From the NCBI RefSeq assembly GCF_041714655.1, contig NZ_CP168219.1:1488001-1552000 (forward strand): a stretch of DNA of 64,000 bases. Direction: 5' to 3'. Below are positions 16,513 through 25,278 of the stretch, one piece after another; within the stretch, counting starts at the first letter, position 1, and each line of letters opens with the position of its first letter. The stretch is from Pseudoroseicyclus_A sp041714655 (GTDB lineage Bacteria; Pseudomonadota; Alphaproteobacteria; Rhodobacterales; Rhodobacteraceae). The position numbers and the translations under genes were made by a program. The notes below the pieces were generated by a model that saw only the letters and a program-made list of their open reading frames with translations, did no database searches and was not told the origin of the DNA.

Positions 16513-18624
16513 CTATTCCGCGGCGATCTTGATCACCGGCTCCATCGAGGCGAGCTCGGCCTCGCTCAGCCAGCAGAGCGAGCGGTGCCCGTCGCCGAGG
16601 TCGCGGTAGGGCGGCAGCTCCGTCTCGCATTTGTTGTCCGGCACCCGGCTCTTCCAGCGGCAGCGCGTCTGGAAGGGGCAGCCCGGCGGCGGGTTCATCG
16701 CGGAGGGGATCTCGCCTTCCAGCACCACCTCCTTCTTGATGACCGAGGTATCGGCAATCGGCACCGCCGAGAGGAGCGCCTCGGTATAGGGGTGGTAGGG
16801 CGGCGCGAAGATCTGCTCCGTCGTGCCCATCTCGACGATATGGCCGAGGTACATGACCACGATCCGGTCGGAGAGATAGCGCACGATGGAAAGATCGTGG
16901 CTGATGAAGAGAAGCGTCGTCTTCTGCTCGCGCTGGATCTCCATCAGGAGGTCCGTCACCGCCGCCTGCACGCTCACGTCGAGCGCCGAGACCGGCTCGT
17001 CGGCCACGACGATCCGCGCATCGCCGGCGAAGGCGCGGGCGATGCCGACGCGCTGCTTTTGCCCGCCGGAGAGCTGGCGCGGCATCCGCTCGGCGAAGGC
17101 GCGGGGCAGCTTCACGAGGTCGAGGAGCGTCAGCATTCGCTCGCGCCGCTCGGCATCGTTCTTACCATAGCGAAAGATCTCCAGCGCCCGGATGATCTGC
17201 CTACCCACGCTCATCGAGGGGTTGAGCGTGTCGAACGGGTTCTGGAAGACCATCTGCACATCGGCAATCGTGCGGGTGTCGCGCTTCTCGATGGCGGTGT
17301 CGCCGATCTCGCGGTTGTCGAGCACGATCTTGCCGTCGGTCGCCACCTCAAGCCCCATCAGCACCTTGGCAAAGGTCGACTTGCCGCAGCCCGACTCGCC
17401 GACGATGGCGAGCGTCTCGCTCTCATGTGCCTCGAAGGAGATATCCTCGTTGGCCTTCACCACCTTGGTCGCGCCGCCCCGCCCGAAGAGCGAGGAGGCG
17501 GCGACCTCGTAGTATTTCTTGAGGTTCTCCATGCGCAGGACCACCTCGCCGATCTCGCCCTTCTTCTTCTGGATCACATCGGCCGGCGGCGCGGCCCAGT
17601 CGATCTCCTGAAAGCGGATGCAGCGCGTCTCGTGGCGCCCGTGCTCGGGCACGTCGAACATGGGGATCTCCTGCGCGTCGCAGCGGCCTTCGACGAAATA
17701 GTCGCAGCGCGGCCCGAAGTTGCAGCCCGGCGGGCGCTCGTGGGGCAGGGGGAAGTTGCCGGGGATGGAGATGAGCGGGCGGGCGTTCTTGTCGGCCCCG
17801 GGCAGCGGGATCGAGCGGAAGAGCGCCTGCGTATAGGGATGCTGCATCTTGTCGAAGACATCGCCGATGTCGCCGCGCTCCACCGCCTCGCCGGAATACA
17901 TCACGCAGATGCGGTCGCAGGTCTCGAGTACCAGCCCGAGGTTGTGGGAGATGAACAGCATCGAGGTGCCGTATTTCTTGCCGAGGTCCTTCACCAGCTT
18001 CACCACAGCCGCCTCGACGGTCACGTCGAGCGCCGTGGTCGGCTCGTCGAGGATGAGGAGCTTCGGCTTCGACATCAGCGCCATGGCGATGACGATCCGC
18101 TGCTGCTGACCTCCGGAGAGCTGGTGCGGGTAGGATTTGAGGATCCGTTCGGCATCCGGCAGGCGGACGTCGGTCACCACCTCCAGCGCCCGCGCCCGGG
18201 CCTCCTTCTCGGAGATGCCCTCGTGGATCATCGGCACTTCCATGAGCTGCTTGCCGATCCGCATGGCGGGATTCAGGCTCGCCATCGGCTCCTGGTAGAT
18301 CATGGCGATCTCCTTGCCGCGGATGCGGCGGAGCTCGCTTAGCGAGGCGGTGCAGAGGTCATCCCCGCAGAACTTGATGGAGCCGCCGACGATGCGGCCG
18401 TTGACGCCGAGGTCCTGCATGACCCCCAAGGCCACGGTGGACTTGCCGCAGCCGGATTCGCCGACGAGGCCGAGCGCTTCGCCCGGCATGACCTTGGCGG
18501 AGAAATCCATCACCGCCGGGATCTCGCGGAGCCGCGTGAAGAAGGAGATCGACAGCCGCTCGATCTCGAGCAGCGGCGATTGCTCGGCGAGGGGCGTCTC
18601 GGGCGCGTAGGCGGTGTCGGTCAT
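16513..18624 (-). CDS. peptide-type ABC importer, fused double ATPase (DppD-DppF-like)
   Basis: A 703-residue cytoplasmic protein carrying two complete ABC domains, equivalent to DppD and DppF joined in one chain. Domain 1 has Walker A GESGCGKST (55-63), the signature LSGGQQQR and Walker B LLILDEPTT. Domain 2 has a second GESGCGKST near residue 406, LSGGQKQR and VVADEPVSALD. Each half ends in the oligopeptide-importer C-terminal extension with four cysteines (CNFGPRCDYFVEGRC plus a later Cys; CPFQTRC... in the second), which in some DppD-type proteins holds an iron-sulfur cluster. AAGGAG precedes the ATG and overlaps the end of the small upstream gene. It powers the two permeases encoded just upstream. 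Confidence 0.92.
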   Translation of the reverse strand: MTDTAYAPETPLAEQSPLLEIERLSISFFTRLREIPAVMDFSAKVMPGEALGLVGESGCGKSTVALGVMQDLGVNGRIVGGSIKFCGDDLCTASLSELRRIRGKEIAMIYQEPMASLNPAMRIGKQLMEVPMIHEGISEKEARARALEVVTDVRLPDAERILKSYPHQLSGGQQQRIVIAMALMSKPKLLILDEPTTALDVTVEAAVVKLVKDLGKKYGTSMLFISHNLGLVLETCDRICVMYSGEAVERGDIGDVFDKMQHPYTQALFRSIPLPGADKNARPLISIPGNFPLPHERPPGCNFGPRCDYFVEGRCDAQEIPMFDVPEHGRHETRCIRFQEIDWAAPPADVIQKKKGEIGEVVLRMENLKKYYEVAASSLFGRGGATKVVKANEDISFEAHESETLAIVGESGCGKSTFAKVLMGLEVATDGKIVLDNREIGDTAIEKRDTRTIADVQMVFQNPFDTLNPSMSVGRQIIRALEIFRYGKNDAERRERMLTLLDLVKLPRAFAERMPRQLSGGQKQRVGIARAFAGDARIVVADEPVSALDVSVQAAVTDLLMEIQREQKTTLLFISHDLSIVRYLSDRIVVMYLGHIVEMGTTEQIFAPPYHPYTEALLSAVPIADTSVIKKEVVLEGEIPSAMNPPPGCPFQTRCRWKSRVPDNKCETELPPYRDLGDGHRSLCWLSEAELASMEPVIKIAAE

Positions 18625-18628
18625 GGCG

Positions 18629-18799
18629 TCACTCCTTGTCCTCGTCGTCGGTCTTTCCGGCCTTGCCCCAGGCGAGGGCGAAGGCCACCCCCAGCCCGGC
18701 GCCGATGGCGATGCCGGACGCCATGTTGTCCATCCCCACCCCGAGCGCGGCGCCCGCGGCGATGCCGAGCGCGAAGCCGGTGGTGTTGAACTGCGTCAT
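18629..18799 (-). CDS. 56-residue glycine-zipper-like small protein in the peptide-importer operon
   Basis: An ATG at 18797-18799 opens a 57-codon frame ending in TGA at 18629-18631. It begins three bases after the permease stop and ends four bases before the ATPase start, so it fits the operon exactly. The protein is MTQFNTTGFALG... with two short hydrophobic stretches (about residues 8-22 and 26-44) rich in small residues with GxxxG-like spacing (GIAAGAALG, GIAIGAGLG). It ends in a charged tail (KTDDEDKE). It is probably a membrane peptide, perhaps an accessory to the transporter. I do not recognise a family. Perfect nesting between two operon genes is the main argument for it being real. 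Confidence 0.75.
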   Translation of the reverse strand: MTQFNTTGFALGIAAGAALGVGMDNMASGIAIGAGLGVAFALAWGKAGKTDDEDKE

Positions 18800-18802
18800 C
18801 CC

Positions 18803-20254
18803 TCAGTCCTTCAGGCTCTCTTCGCGGAGCCCGTCCGCGAGGAGGTTGAGCCCGAGCACCAGGCTGAGGAGCGCCACCGCCGGCACCAGCGCCGGATGCG
18901 GGTAGATGGAGAGGAGCCTGCGGCCGAGGTTGATTGTCGAGCCCCAGTCCGGGCTCTCCGGCGGCAGGCCGAGGCCGAAGAAGCCCAGCGTGCCGAGCAG
19001 GATCGTCGTGTAGCCGACCCGCAGGCAGAAATCGACGATGAGCGGCCCCCGGGCGTTCGGCAGGATCTCCCAGAGCATGATGTACCACGGGCCCTCGCCG
19101 CGGGTCTGGGCGGCGGCCACGTAGTCGCGTGTCTTGATGTCCATGGCGAGGCCCCGGACGATGCGGAAGACCGTCGGCGAGTTCACGAAGACCACCGAGA
19201 CGAAGACCACGAGGATCCCTCCCGGGATGTTGAAGAGGTCCAGCCATTCGGGGAGGAAGTTGATCGGCGTGCCGCGCTGCGAGATGGCCGAGAGATAGGC
19301 GATGCCGAGCACCGCCAGCACCACGGCGAGGATCGGGGTGCGGACCTTCGGCTGGGTGTGCCAGCGCGAGTTGATGAAGACCGCCGCGAAGATCAGCGGG
19401 AAGATGAAGAGCGTCATGGCCATGTAGCTCGGCAGGCCGGTCTGCACCATCTCGGGCGTCACCAGAAGGTAGAAGAGCAGGATCACCGGAAAGGCGAGGA
19501 TGAGGTTCGCGAGGAAGCTCAGGAAAGTATCGAGCCGCCCGCCGTAATAGCCGGCCGGCAGGCCGAGGGTGATCCCCACCATGAAGGCGAAGAGCGTCGC
19601 GAAGGGCGCGATGACGATGACGGTGACCGAGCCGTAGACCATGCGGCTGAAGACGTCGCGCGCGAGGTTGTCGCCGCCGAGGAGGTAATGCGTGCCGGCG
19701 CCCAGCTCTTCCGCCGTGGGCATGGCCACGCCCGGGGGCTCGTTCTTGAGCCCCGAGACGGCGGTCAGCGGCGGATGGGTGGCGACGAGATCGAAGATGC
19801 CGGCGAAGAAGGCCGTGAACACCCAGAACATCACCAGCCCGAAGCCGATCATGCCGATCGTGCTGTCGAAAAGCTTGCCGTAGAGCCCGAGCTGCCGCTT
19901 GAAGGCGATGGAGAGCCCGAAGGTCACGAAGAGCGCGATCCAGACCGGCAGGAAGCGCTTGATGACGGCGCCGATGATCCCGGCCGAACCGTAAGGCATG
20001 ACGATGCCGCCGATGAGCCAGGCGACGGCGTAGAGCAGGATCGCGAGCCCCGTCCACTGCACGGCCCGCTCGGCAAAGCCATATGCGCCGCTGTTGCGCT
20101 GGGCGAGGCTGCGGCCCGTCCGCGCCGCCTCGGGCGCGGCGGTGAAGGAGAGCACCAGGAAGGCCACCACCGCCACGGCGAAGGCGATGACGAGCGCGAG
20201 GCCGAGCGGGCCGAGAATGACGCCGGCGGGGCCGGCCCAGGAGAGGGGTTCCAT
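18803..20254 (-). CDS. peptide-type ABC importer permease, DppC-like with long N-terminal extension
   Basis: A 483-residue permease. The C-terminal 300 residues are a normal BPD_transp_1/DppC permease: GGDNLARDVFSRMVYG before the core, then the EAA loop DYVAAAQTRGEGPWYIMLWEILPN and the closing GLGLPPESPDWG. The N-terminal 170 residues are unusual, with four hydrophobic segments (about 9-37, 66-84, 97-115 and 131-150), whereas DppC proteins are usually near 300 residues with one. Its start, with GAGGAG upstream, lies 10 bases after the DppB-like gene stop. It forms the membrane channel with that protein. Confidence 0.9.
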   Translation of the reverse strand: MEPLSWAGPAGVILGPLGLALVIAFAVAVVAFLVLSFTAAPEAARTGRSLAQRNSGAYGFAERAVQWTGLAILLYAVAWLIGGIVMPYGSAGIIGAVIKRFLPVWIALFVTFGLSIAFKRQLGLYGKLFDSTIGMIGFGLVMFWVFTAFFAGIFDLVATHPPLTAVSGLKNEPPGVAMPTAEELGAGTHYLLGGDNLARDVFSRMVYGSVTVIVIAPFATLFAFMVGITLGLPAGYYGGRLDTFLSFLANLILAFPVILLFYLLVTPEMVQTGLPSYMAMTLFIFPLIFAAVFINSRWHTQPKVRTPILAVVLAVLGIAYLSAISQRGTPINFLPEWLDLFNIPGGILVVFVSVVFVNSPTVFRIVRGLAMDIKTRDYVAAAQTRGEGPWYIMLWEILPNARGPLIVDFCLRVGYTTILLGTLGFFGLGLPPESPDWGSTINLGRRLLSIYPHPALVPAVALLSLVLGLNLLADGLREESLKD

Positions 20255-20264
20255 GGCGATCTCC

Positions 20265-21311
20265 TCAGCTGATCCGGATGCGGGGGTTCAGATAGACATA
20301 TCCGATGTCGGATATGAGCTGCGTGATGAGCACGACGAAGACAGAGACGACGGAGACGCCGAGCAGGAGCTCGATGTCGTTGTTCCCCGCCGCCTGCACC
20401 AGCGTCCAGCCGAAGCCCTTGTAGTTGAAGAGCGTCTCCACGATCACCACGCCGTTCAGGAGCCAGGGAAACTGGAGCATGATGACGGTGAAGGGCGCGA
20501 TGAGCGCGTTCCGGAGCGCGTGGCGCATGACGATGTTTGAGAACTTCACGCCCTTCAGCCGCGCCGTGCGGATGTACTGGGCGGTCATCACCTCTGTCAT
20601 GCTCGCGCGGGTCATCCGGGCGATATAGCCCATGCCGTAGAGCGCGATGGTCACCACGGGCAGGGTGAAGTTGACGAAGGTCGCATCCTCCATCGCGCTT
20701 GTCGCCGAGCCGTTGAACCACCTCAGCCCCACGGCGGAGGAGGCGAAGACGGTGATCAGCAGCACACCGGAGACATATTCCGGCGTCGCGGTGGTGAGGA
20801 TCGACACGGCCGAGAGCGAGCGGTCCGTGCGGCTGCCCTCGCGCATCCCGGCGAGGACGCCGATGATGAGCGCGCCGGGCACCATGACCATCATGACCCA
20901 GAACATGAGCTTGCCGGTCAGCGCCAGCGAGCGGCCGATGATCTTGCCGACGGGTTCCTTGAAGACGGTGCTCTCGCCCCAGTAGCCCTGCAGCACGCCG
21001 CAGCGCGTGGGGGCCTCCTCGGGGTCGGAGCCGATGGGGATGCAGCGGCCGCGGATCGAGCCGTCAGTCTGTTCGATGACCCAGCCGGGCAGCACGCCCA
21101 GCCATTCGCCGTAGCGCACCAGCGTCGGCGCGCCATAGCCGTTGCGGTTCAGCCAGCTCTCGACCTCCTCGTCGGAGATGCGGCTGCCGGCTTCCGACTT
21201 GGCGACCTTCTCGAGATTGGGCGCCAGATTGGTGAGCGCGAAGACCACGAAGGTCAGGCAAAGCGCGGTGAACAGCATGGTCACCACGCGCGCCAGCAGG
21301 AATCGCAGCAT
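20265..21311 (-). CDS. peptide-type ABC importer permease, DppB-like
   Basis: A 348-residue permease of the BPD_transp_1/DppB type. The usual N-terminal anchor (MLRFLLARVVTMLFTALCLTF) is followed by an enlarged periplasmic loop of about 100 residues with two cysteines (GRCIPIG and TRCGVLQG) that could form a disulfide. Then come the core helices and the EAA loop (YIRTARLKGVKFSNIVMRHALRNAL near residue 245). A hairpin-containing gap of 104 bases separates it from the binding-protein gene upstream. Confidence 0.9.
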   Translation of the reverse strand: MLRFLLARVVTMLFTALCLTFVVFALTNLAPNLEKVAKSEAGSRISDEEVESWLNRNGYGAPTLVRYGEWLGVLPGWVIEQTDGSIRGRCIPIGSDPEEAPTRCGVLQGYWGESTVFKEPVGKIIGRSLALTGKLMFWVMMVMVPGALIIGVLAGMREGSRTDRSLSAVSILTTATPEYVSGVLLITVFASSAVGLRWFNGSATSAMEDATFVNFTLPVVTIALYGMGYIARMTRASMTEVMTAQYIRTARLKGVKFSNIVMRHALRNALIAPFTVIMLQFPWLLNGVVIVETLFNYKGFGWTLVQAAGNNDIELLLGVSVVSVFVVLITQLISDIGYVYLNPRIRIS

Positions 21312-21376
21312 TTTTGGCCCCCCGGCTCCTGTCGTTCTTATTGCCGCGTCTGGATGCGCGGGTGACGGAAAGTGCG

Positions 21377-21404
21377 GCGGGGGCCGGAATGCTCCGGCCC
21401 CCGC
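21377..21404 (-). terminator. 12-bp stem-loop after the peptide-binding protein gene
   Basis: GCGGGGGCCGGA (21377-21388) pairs perfectly with TCCGGCCCCCGC (21393-21404) around a 4-base loop, 11 bases past the binding-protein stop and before the permease genes. Lacking a T run, it probably stabilises the upstream message and lowers permease expression rather than ending transcription fully. Confidence 0.6.
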
Positions 21405-21415
21405 GCGTCAGGCGA

Positions 21416-23071
21416 TCAGGATTCGACCGCCCACTTGTAGTGATGGTGCTCGAAGGTCGGGTGCATCTCGGCCCCGAGCACGCCCGGCCGGAAGTGCCGG
21501 TAGAGCGAGCGCCAGTAGGGCTGGATGGTCACACCCTGCTCCTGCATGATCGTCTCGAGCTTGGCCATGACCTCGGAGCGGGCCTCGGCATCGGCGATGC
21601 CGTTGGCCTCGTCGAGCAGGGCATCGAACTCCTCGTTCGAGAAGGCCGTCTCGTTCCACGAGGCGCCCGTCCGGTAGGCGAGGTTGAGGATCTGCACGCC
21701 GAGCGGGCGCATGTTCCATTCCGTCGCCGAGAACGGGTACTTCAGCCAGTCGTTCCAGAAGGTCGAACCGGGCAGGACCGTCCGCTTCACGTTCATGCCG
21801 GCGTCGCGCATCTGGGCGGCGACGGCATCGCAGGACGCGGCCTGCCAGTCGTCGTCGATCGAGATGAGGTCGAACTCGGTGTCGGCATGGCCGGCTTCCT
21901 CGAGAAGCGCCATGGCGGCCTCGGGGTCGACGGTCATCGGCGGCAGCTCGGCATATTCGGGGTGGATCGGGCAGACGTGGTGGTTCTCCGCCACGGTGCC
22001 GAGATCGTTGTAGCCGAGCTCGAGCACGACGGCATTGTCCACGGCCATCAGGATGGCGTTGCGGACTTCCTTGACCCCGTAGGGCTCGCTGTCCTGGTTG
22101 AAGCGCATGACCAGCGTCGAGGCGGTGATCGCCTCCGACTTCTCCCAGCCGAGGCTGTCGAAGATCTCGATGAAATCGCCCTGGGACTGGTAGGTCGCGT
22201 CGATCTCTTCCGATTCCACCGCCGAAACGATGGCGGAGGGGTCGGTGCCGTAGTCGATGTATTCGATGCGGTCGAGATAGGGCCCGCCATAGACCTCGGT
22301 GCCCCACCAGCTGTGGTCGGTGTTCTTTACCAGCACCTGACGGACGCCGACCTGGTTCTCTTCCGGCAGATAGGGGCCGGTGCCGATCGGGTTGTCGGAG
22401 GGATCGCCGCCGTCGTAGCTCGGGTGCACGATCGAGGCCGGGTAGTCGGCCATGTTGACGATGATCGAGATGTCGGGCGCCGAGAGGTTGAGCACGACCG
22501 TCTGGTCGTCGACCTTCTCGATGGCGCCTTCGCGCACCATGGAGGTCTCGGGATCCATGAGCTGGGCCATGCGGGTGGCCATCGAGTTGCCCTCGACGGT
22601 GCCGTCGCACCAGCGCTCGAGGTTGAAGATCACGTCATCGGCAGTGAAGGCATCGCCGTTGTTCCAGGTCGCGCCGGGGCGGACATGGAGCGTGAACTGG
22701 CTGGCGTCCTCGTTGGCTTCCCAGCTCTCAAGGAGCATGCCGCGCAGGCTGCCGTCGGGCTCGTATTCCACGAGATATTCCAGCCAGCCGCGGGCGAAGT
22801 TGCCCATCTCGGACCAGTCGAAAAGCCGCGGATCCTTGAGGGCCAGCGTTTCCATCTGCATCCTGAGCGTGCCGCCCATGGGCTTGTCCTGGGCGAGGGC
22901 CGGGGTGGGGGCCGTCAGGCCGATGAGGCCGTAGGCCGCCGGGGCCGCGACGCCGAGGGCGGTGGCGCGGGTGAGGAATTCGCGGCGGCTCAGTTTGCCG
23001 GCCTTGTGCTCCTCGGCATACATCCGGGCCGCGGCATGGGCCCGGTCCGTGAAGCTCTGGTGGTGCGTCAT
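21416..23071 (-). CDS. peptide-type ABC importer substrate-binding protein (SBP_bac_5)
   Basis: A 551-residue periplasmic binding protein of the DppA/OppA family (SBP_bac_5). A twin-arginine signal (KLSRREFLTR... up to PALAQ, about residues 25-61) suggests folded export, which is common for this order. The mature part has the family pattern: LVEYEPDGSLRGMLLESWE, then WNNGDAFTADDVIFNLERW, and NPIGTGPY. The ATG at 23071 with GGGAG upstream is preferred over one at 23092. It is first in an operon with two permeases, a small protein and a double ATPase. The ligand could be a peptide, but members also carry opines, sugars or glutathione. Confidence 0.92.
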   Translation of the reverse strand: MTHHQSFTDRAHAAARMYAEEHKAGKLSRREFLTRATALGVAAPAAYGLIGLTAPTPALAQDKPMGGTLRMQMETLALKDPRLFDWSEMGNFARGWLEYLVEYEPDGSLRGMLLESWEANEDASQFTLHVRPGATWNNGDAFTADDVIFNLERWCDGTVEGNSMATRMAQLMDPETSMVREGAIEKVDDQTVVLNLSAPDISIIVNMADYPASIVHPSYDGGDPSDNPIGTGPYLPEENQVGVRQVLVKNTDHSWWGTEVYGGPYLDRIEYIDYGTDPSAIVSAVESEEIDATYQSQGDFIEIFDSLGWEKSEAITASTLVMRFNQDSEPYGVKEVRNAILMAVDNAVVLELGYNDLGTVAENHHVCPIHPEYAELPPMTVDPEAAMALLEEAGHADTEFDLISIDDDWQAASCDAVAAQMRDAGMNVKRTVLPGSTFWNDWLKYPFSATEWNMRPLGVQILNLAYRTGASWNETAFSNEEFDALLDEANGIADAEARSEVMAKLETIMQEQGVTIQPYWRSLYRHFRPGVLGAEMHPTFEHHHYKWAVES

Positions 23072-23096
23072 TGAGTTAGCTCCCTGTGACATGCGT

Positions 23097-23131
23097 CTTA
23101 TAAATTTCGCCCGCCCCGTTCGGAGGGCGGG
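23097..23131 (-). promoter_or_regulatory. possible peptide-importer promoter with inverted repeat
   Basis: TATAAG (23097-23102, minus strand) is a good -10, but no -35 hexamer is found at the right distance. Instead an inverted repeat CCCGCCC/GGGCGGG (23110-23116 and 23125-23131) covers that place. This is the pattern of an activator-dependent or repressed promoter. Confidence 0.4.
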
Positions 23132-23225
23132 TCACGGGCGGTTGAGGGACGACATCCCCTTCTGCGAGGGGTTCACGGCCGTTCTGCGACATTGCGCCTC
23201 TGTTCGGGGCGGTCGGCATGAAGGC

Positions 23226-23260
23226 TTGCGTCATTCCTTGCGCTGTTTGCGACCTTTGCA
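23226..23260. repeat. four TTGCG/A direct repeats before the importer operon
   Basis: TTGCG at 23226, 23238 and 23247 and TTGCA at 23256 recur at 12, 9 and 9 base steps. Direct repeats at about one helical turn are usual for AraC-family sites, and an AraC gene ends at 23277. Confidence 0.4.
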
Positions 23261-23276
23261 TGGTGGGGGAACGACA

Positions 23277-24158
23277 TCAACCGAGGTTGCCGAGCCCTCG
23301 CGTCAACTCTTGGGCAAATGGCCGGGCCGGCCGCGGCGATATGCCACCTGTTTCGGCGGATTGCCGGCGGAATCGCGAGGGGCTGACCCCGACAGCGGCG
23401 TGAAAGGCGCGCGAGAAGTAGGCAGGTGAGGAAAAACCGAGCGCCGCGGCGATCTCCGCCACGGGTCGGCGCGTCTCGCTGAGCTGGCGGCGCGCTTCGT
23501 AGAGAATCCGGTCGGTCAGAAGGTCATGGGCCGACTTCCCGCAGGTCCGGCGGACGCAGCGGGTCAGATGCGTGGGCGTGACGCCGAGGGCCCGGGCGAA
23601 ATCGGCGATGGCGCGGCCCTTGGCATAGTCGCGCTCCACCAGCGCCGTGAAGGCGGCGACCAGCTGGGCGGCGGCGCTGCCGGCGCGGGCATCGGGGGGC
23701 GTGCCCTCCTGCCGCTCCAGCGCCCGCTCGAAGAGCACGGCCAGAAGGCCGAGGTGATAATGCGCCGCGCGGGCATGGCCGGCGCGGTCGGATTTCAGCT
23801 CGCGCTCGAGGCTGTCGAAGGCGCTGGCGATGTCCTTTTGCATATGCACGTCGCGCAGGCGCAGGTGCACATGGCTCTCCGGCCATTCGCCGGCCATCGC
23901 ATGGGGGATCGCCAGCATGTGGCCGAAGGTCGTCGGCCCGACCTCGAAGCCGTACATCGTGCCGGCGGGCAGGAAGATGAGATTGTTGGCGGTATAGCCG
24001 GAGGTCAGCCCGGCGATTGTGATCCGCCCCTGGCCCTTGGTGAAGAAGATCAGCCGCGGCGCCCGGTGCGCGCGCATCGCCTCGGTGCGCCAGCGGCTGG
24101 GGGCGCTTGTCTGCCCGATGGAGCTGAGGCTGAGCAGATGTCGATTGTCGGCCGCCAT
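23277..24158 (-). CDS. AraC family transcriptional regulator
   Basis: A 293-residue regulator. An N-terminal cupin-like sensing domain (about residues 20-160, with LIFFTKGQGRITIAG and LIFLPAGTMYGFEVG) is followed by a C-terminal double helix-turn-helix: IADFARALGVTPTHLTRCVRR and PVAEIAAALGFSSPAYFSRAF, near residues 195-275. The ATG at 24158 gives a normal length; the frame is open further up but without family-like sequence. It is encoded directly upstream of, and on the same strand as, the peptide-importer operon, so it is the likely regulator, with the importer's ligand as possible effector (inference). Confidence 0.88.
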   Translation of the reverse strand: MAADNRHLLSLSSIGQTSAPSRWRTEAMRAHRAPRLIFFTKGQGRITIAGLTSGYTANNLIFLPAGTMYGFEVGPTTFGHMLAIPHAMAGEWPESHVHLRLRDVHMQKDIASAFDSLERELKSDRAGHARAAHYHLGLLAVLFERALERQEGTPPDARAGSAAAQLVAAFTALVERDYAKGRAIADFARALGVTPTHLTRCVRRTCGKSAHDLLTDRILYEARRQLSETRRPVAEIAAALGFSSPAYFSRAFHAAVGVSPSRFRRQSAETGGISPRPARPFAQELTRGLGNLG

Positions 24159-24321
24159 GGAAGCCCGTTTCCCCCGACCGGCCGCGATGGCCGCATCCCA
24201 GCAAGGTGGCCCATGGCCCGCCGTCCTGGCAACCGGTGCGTGCCGAAAAGGCAGAGAAAGATGTGGACAGTGTGGGGATAACGCCAGCGTGAACGGCGCC
24301 TTCCTCAGCGGCATCAGGCGG

Positions 24322-25215
24322 TTAGCCCTGAGAGAGCCAGGTCCAGCCGCGCATCCGCGCGCGAAACCAGCTCCGCTGGCGTTTTGCATATTGGCGCGAG
24401 AGCGTCAGCACCGCCTCGCGCAGCGCCGCTTCGGAGAGCCGGCCCTCGACATGGGCGACGAGCTCGCGGGCACCGATGGCCTTGCTCGCCGGATGGGCCG
24501 GCGAGAAGCCGGGCGCCATGGCGCGGCCCTCCTCGAAGAGGCCGGCCTCCATCATCTGCGCGAATCGCCTGGCGAGCCTCGGGTTCAGCCAGGGCGGCGG
24601 CGCCTCGAGCACGAAGGCGGCGGTCTGGTCGAGGTGCAGGAGCGGCGGCGGCGTCTCGTCCTGCCAGGCGCGGATGCCGGTGCCGGTGGCGGTCAGCACC
24701 TCCCAGGCGCGCTGCACCCGGGCGCGGTTGGCGAGGTCGAGCGCGGCACGGCTCGCCGCGTCGAGCCCGGCGACGAGGGCGGAGAGCGGCATCTCGTCCG
24801 CCGCGGCGCGCACCTCGGGCGGGGTCGGCGGGATCTCCGCCAGACCCTCGGTCAGTGCCGTGAAGTAGAGCCCCGTGCCGCCGGTGACGATCAGCCGCTC
24901 GCCCGAGGCGAGGAGGGGGGCGATGTCGCGGAGCCAGGCGCCCACCGAATAGGGCCGGTCGGGCGGCACATGGCCGTAAAGCGTATGGGGCGCGCGGGCG
25001 AGATCCGCCTCATCGGGGCGCGCCGTCAGGATGCGCCAGCCGGCGAAGACCTGCAGGGCATCGGCGTTCACGACCGTGCCGCCGAGCGCCTCGGCGAGGC
25101 CGAGCGCCAGCGCCGACTTGCCGCTGCCCGTCGGCCCGGCGATCAGGATATGGCGACGCTCCGGCGGCAGCGCCTCCAGCACCTGGTCTACCTGCGTCAT
25201 CGCCTCCGGCGGCAT
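24322..25215 (-). CDS. miaA: tRNA dimethylallyltransferase
   Basis: A 297-residue enzyme that adds a dimethylallyl group to the N6 of A37 in tRNAs reading UNN codons. The P-loop GPTGSGKS is at residues 27-34, followed by the family's ADALQVFAGWRILTARP and the TGGTGLYFTAL segment. The C-terminal QYAKRQRSWFR motif that contacts tRNA is intact. The usual DSxQ/Y near the P-loop is here ADALQVF, Ala replacing Ser. The start at 25215 has GAGG four bases upstream; ATG at 25200 is an alternative. It is divergent from pyrH. Confidence 0.94.
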   Translation of the reverse strand: MPPEAMTQVDQVLEALPPERRHILIAGPTGSGKSALALGLAEALGGTVVNADALQVFAGWRILTARPDEADLARAPHTLYGHVPPDRPYSVGAWLRDIAPLLASGERLIVTGGTGLYFTALTEGLAEIPPTPPEVRAAADEMPLSALVAGLDAASRAALDLANRARVQRAWEVLTATGTGIRAWQDETPPPLLHLDQTAAFVLEAPPPWLNPRLARRFAQMMEAGLFEEGRAMAPGFSPAHPASKAIGARELVAHVEGRLSEAALREAVLTLSRQYAKRQRSWFRARMRGWTWLSQG

Positions 25216-25278
25216 TGAACCTCACCCGTTTTTGCCTATGGTCGCGGCCTAGCATGAAATCGGCGGAAGGGGATGCGC

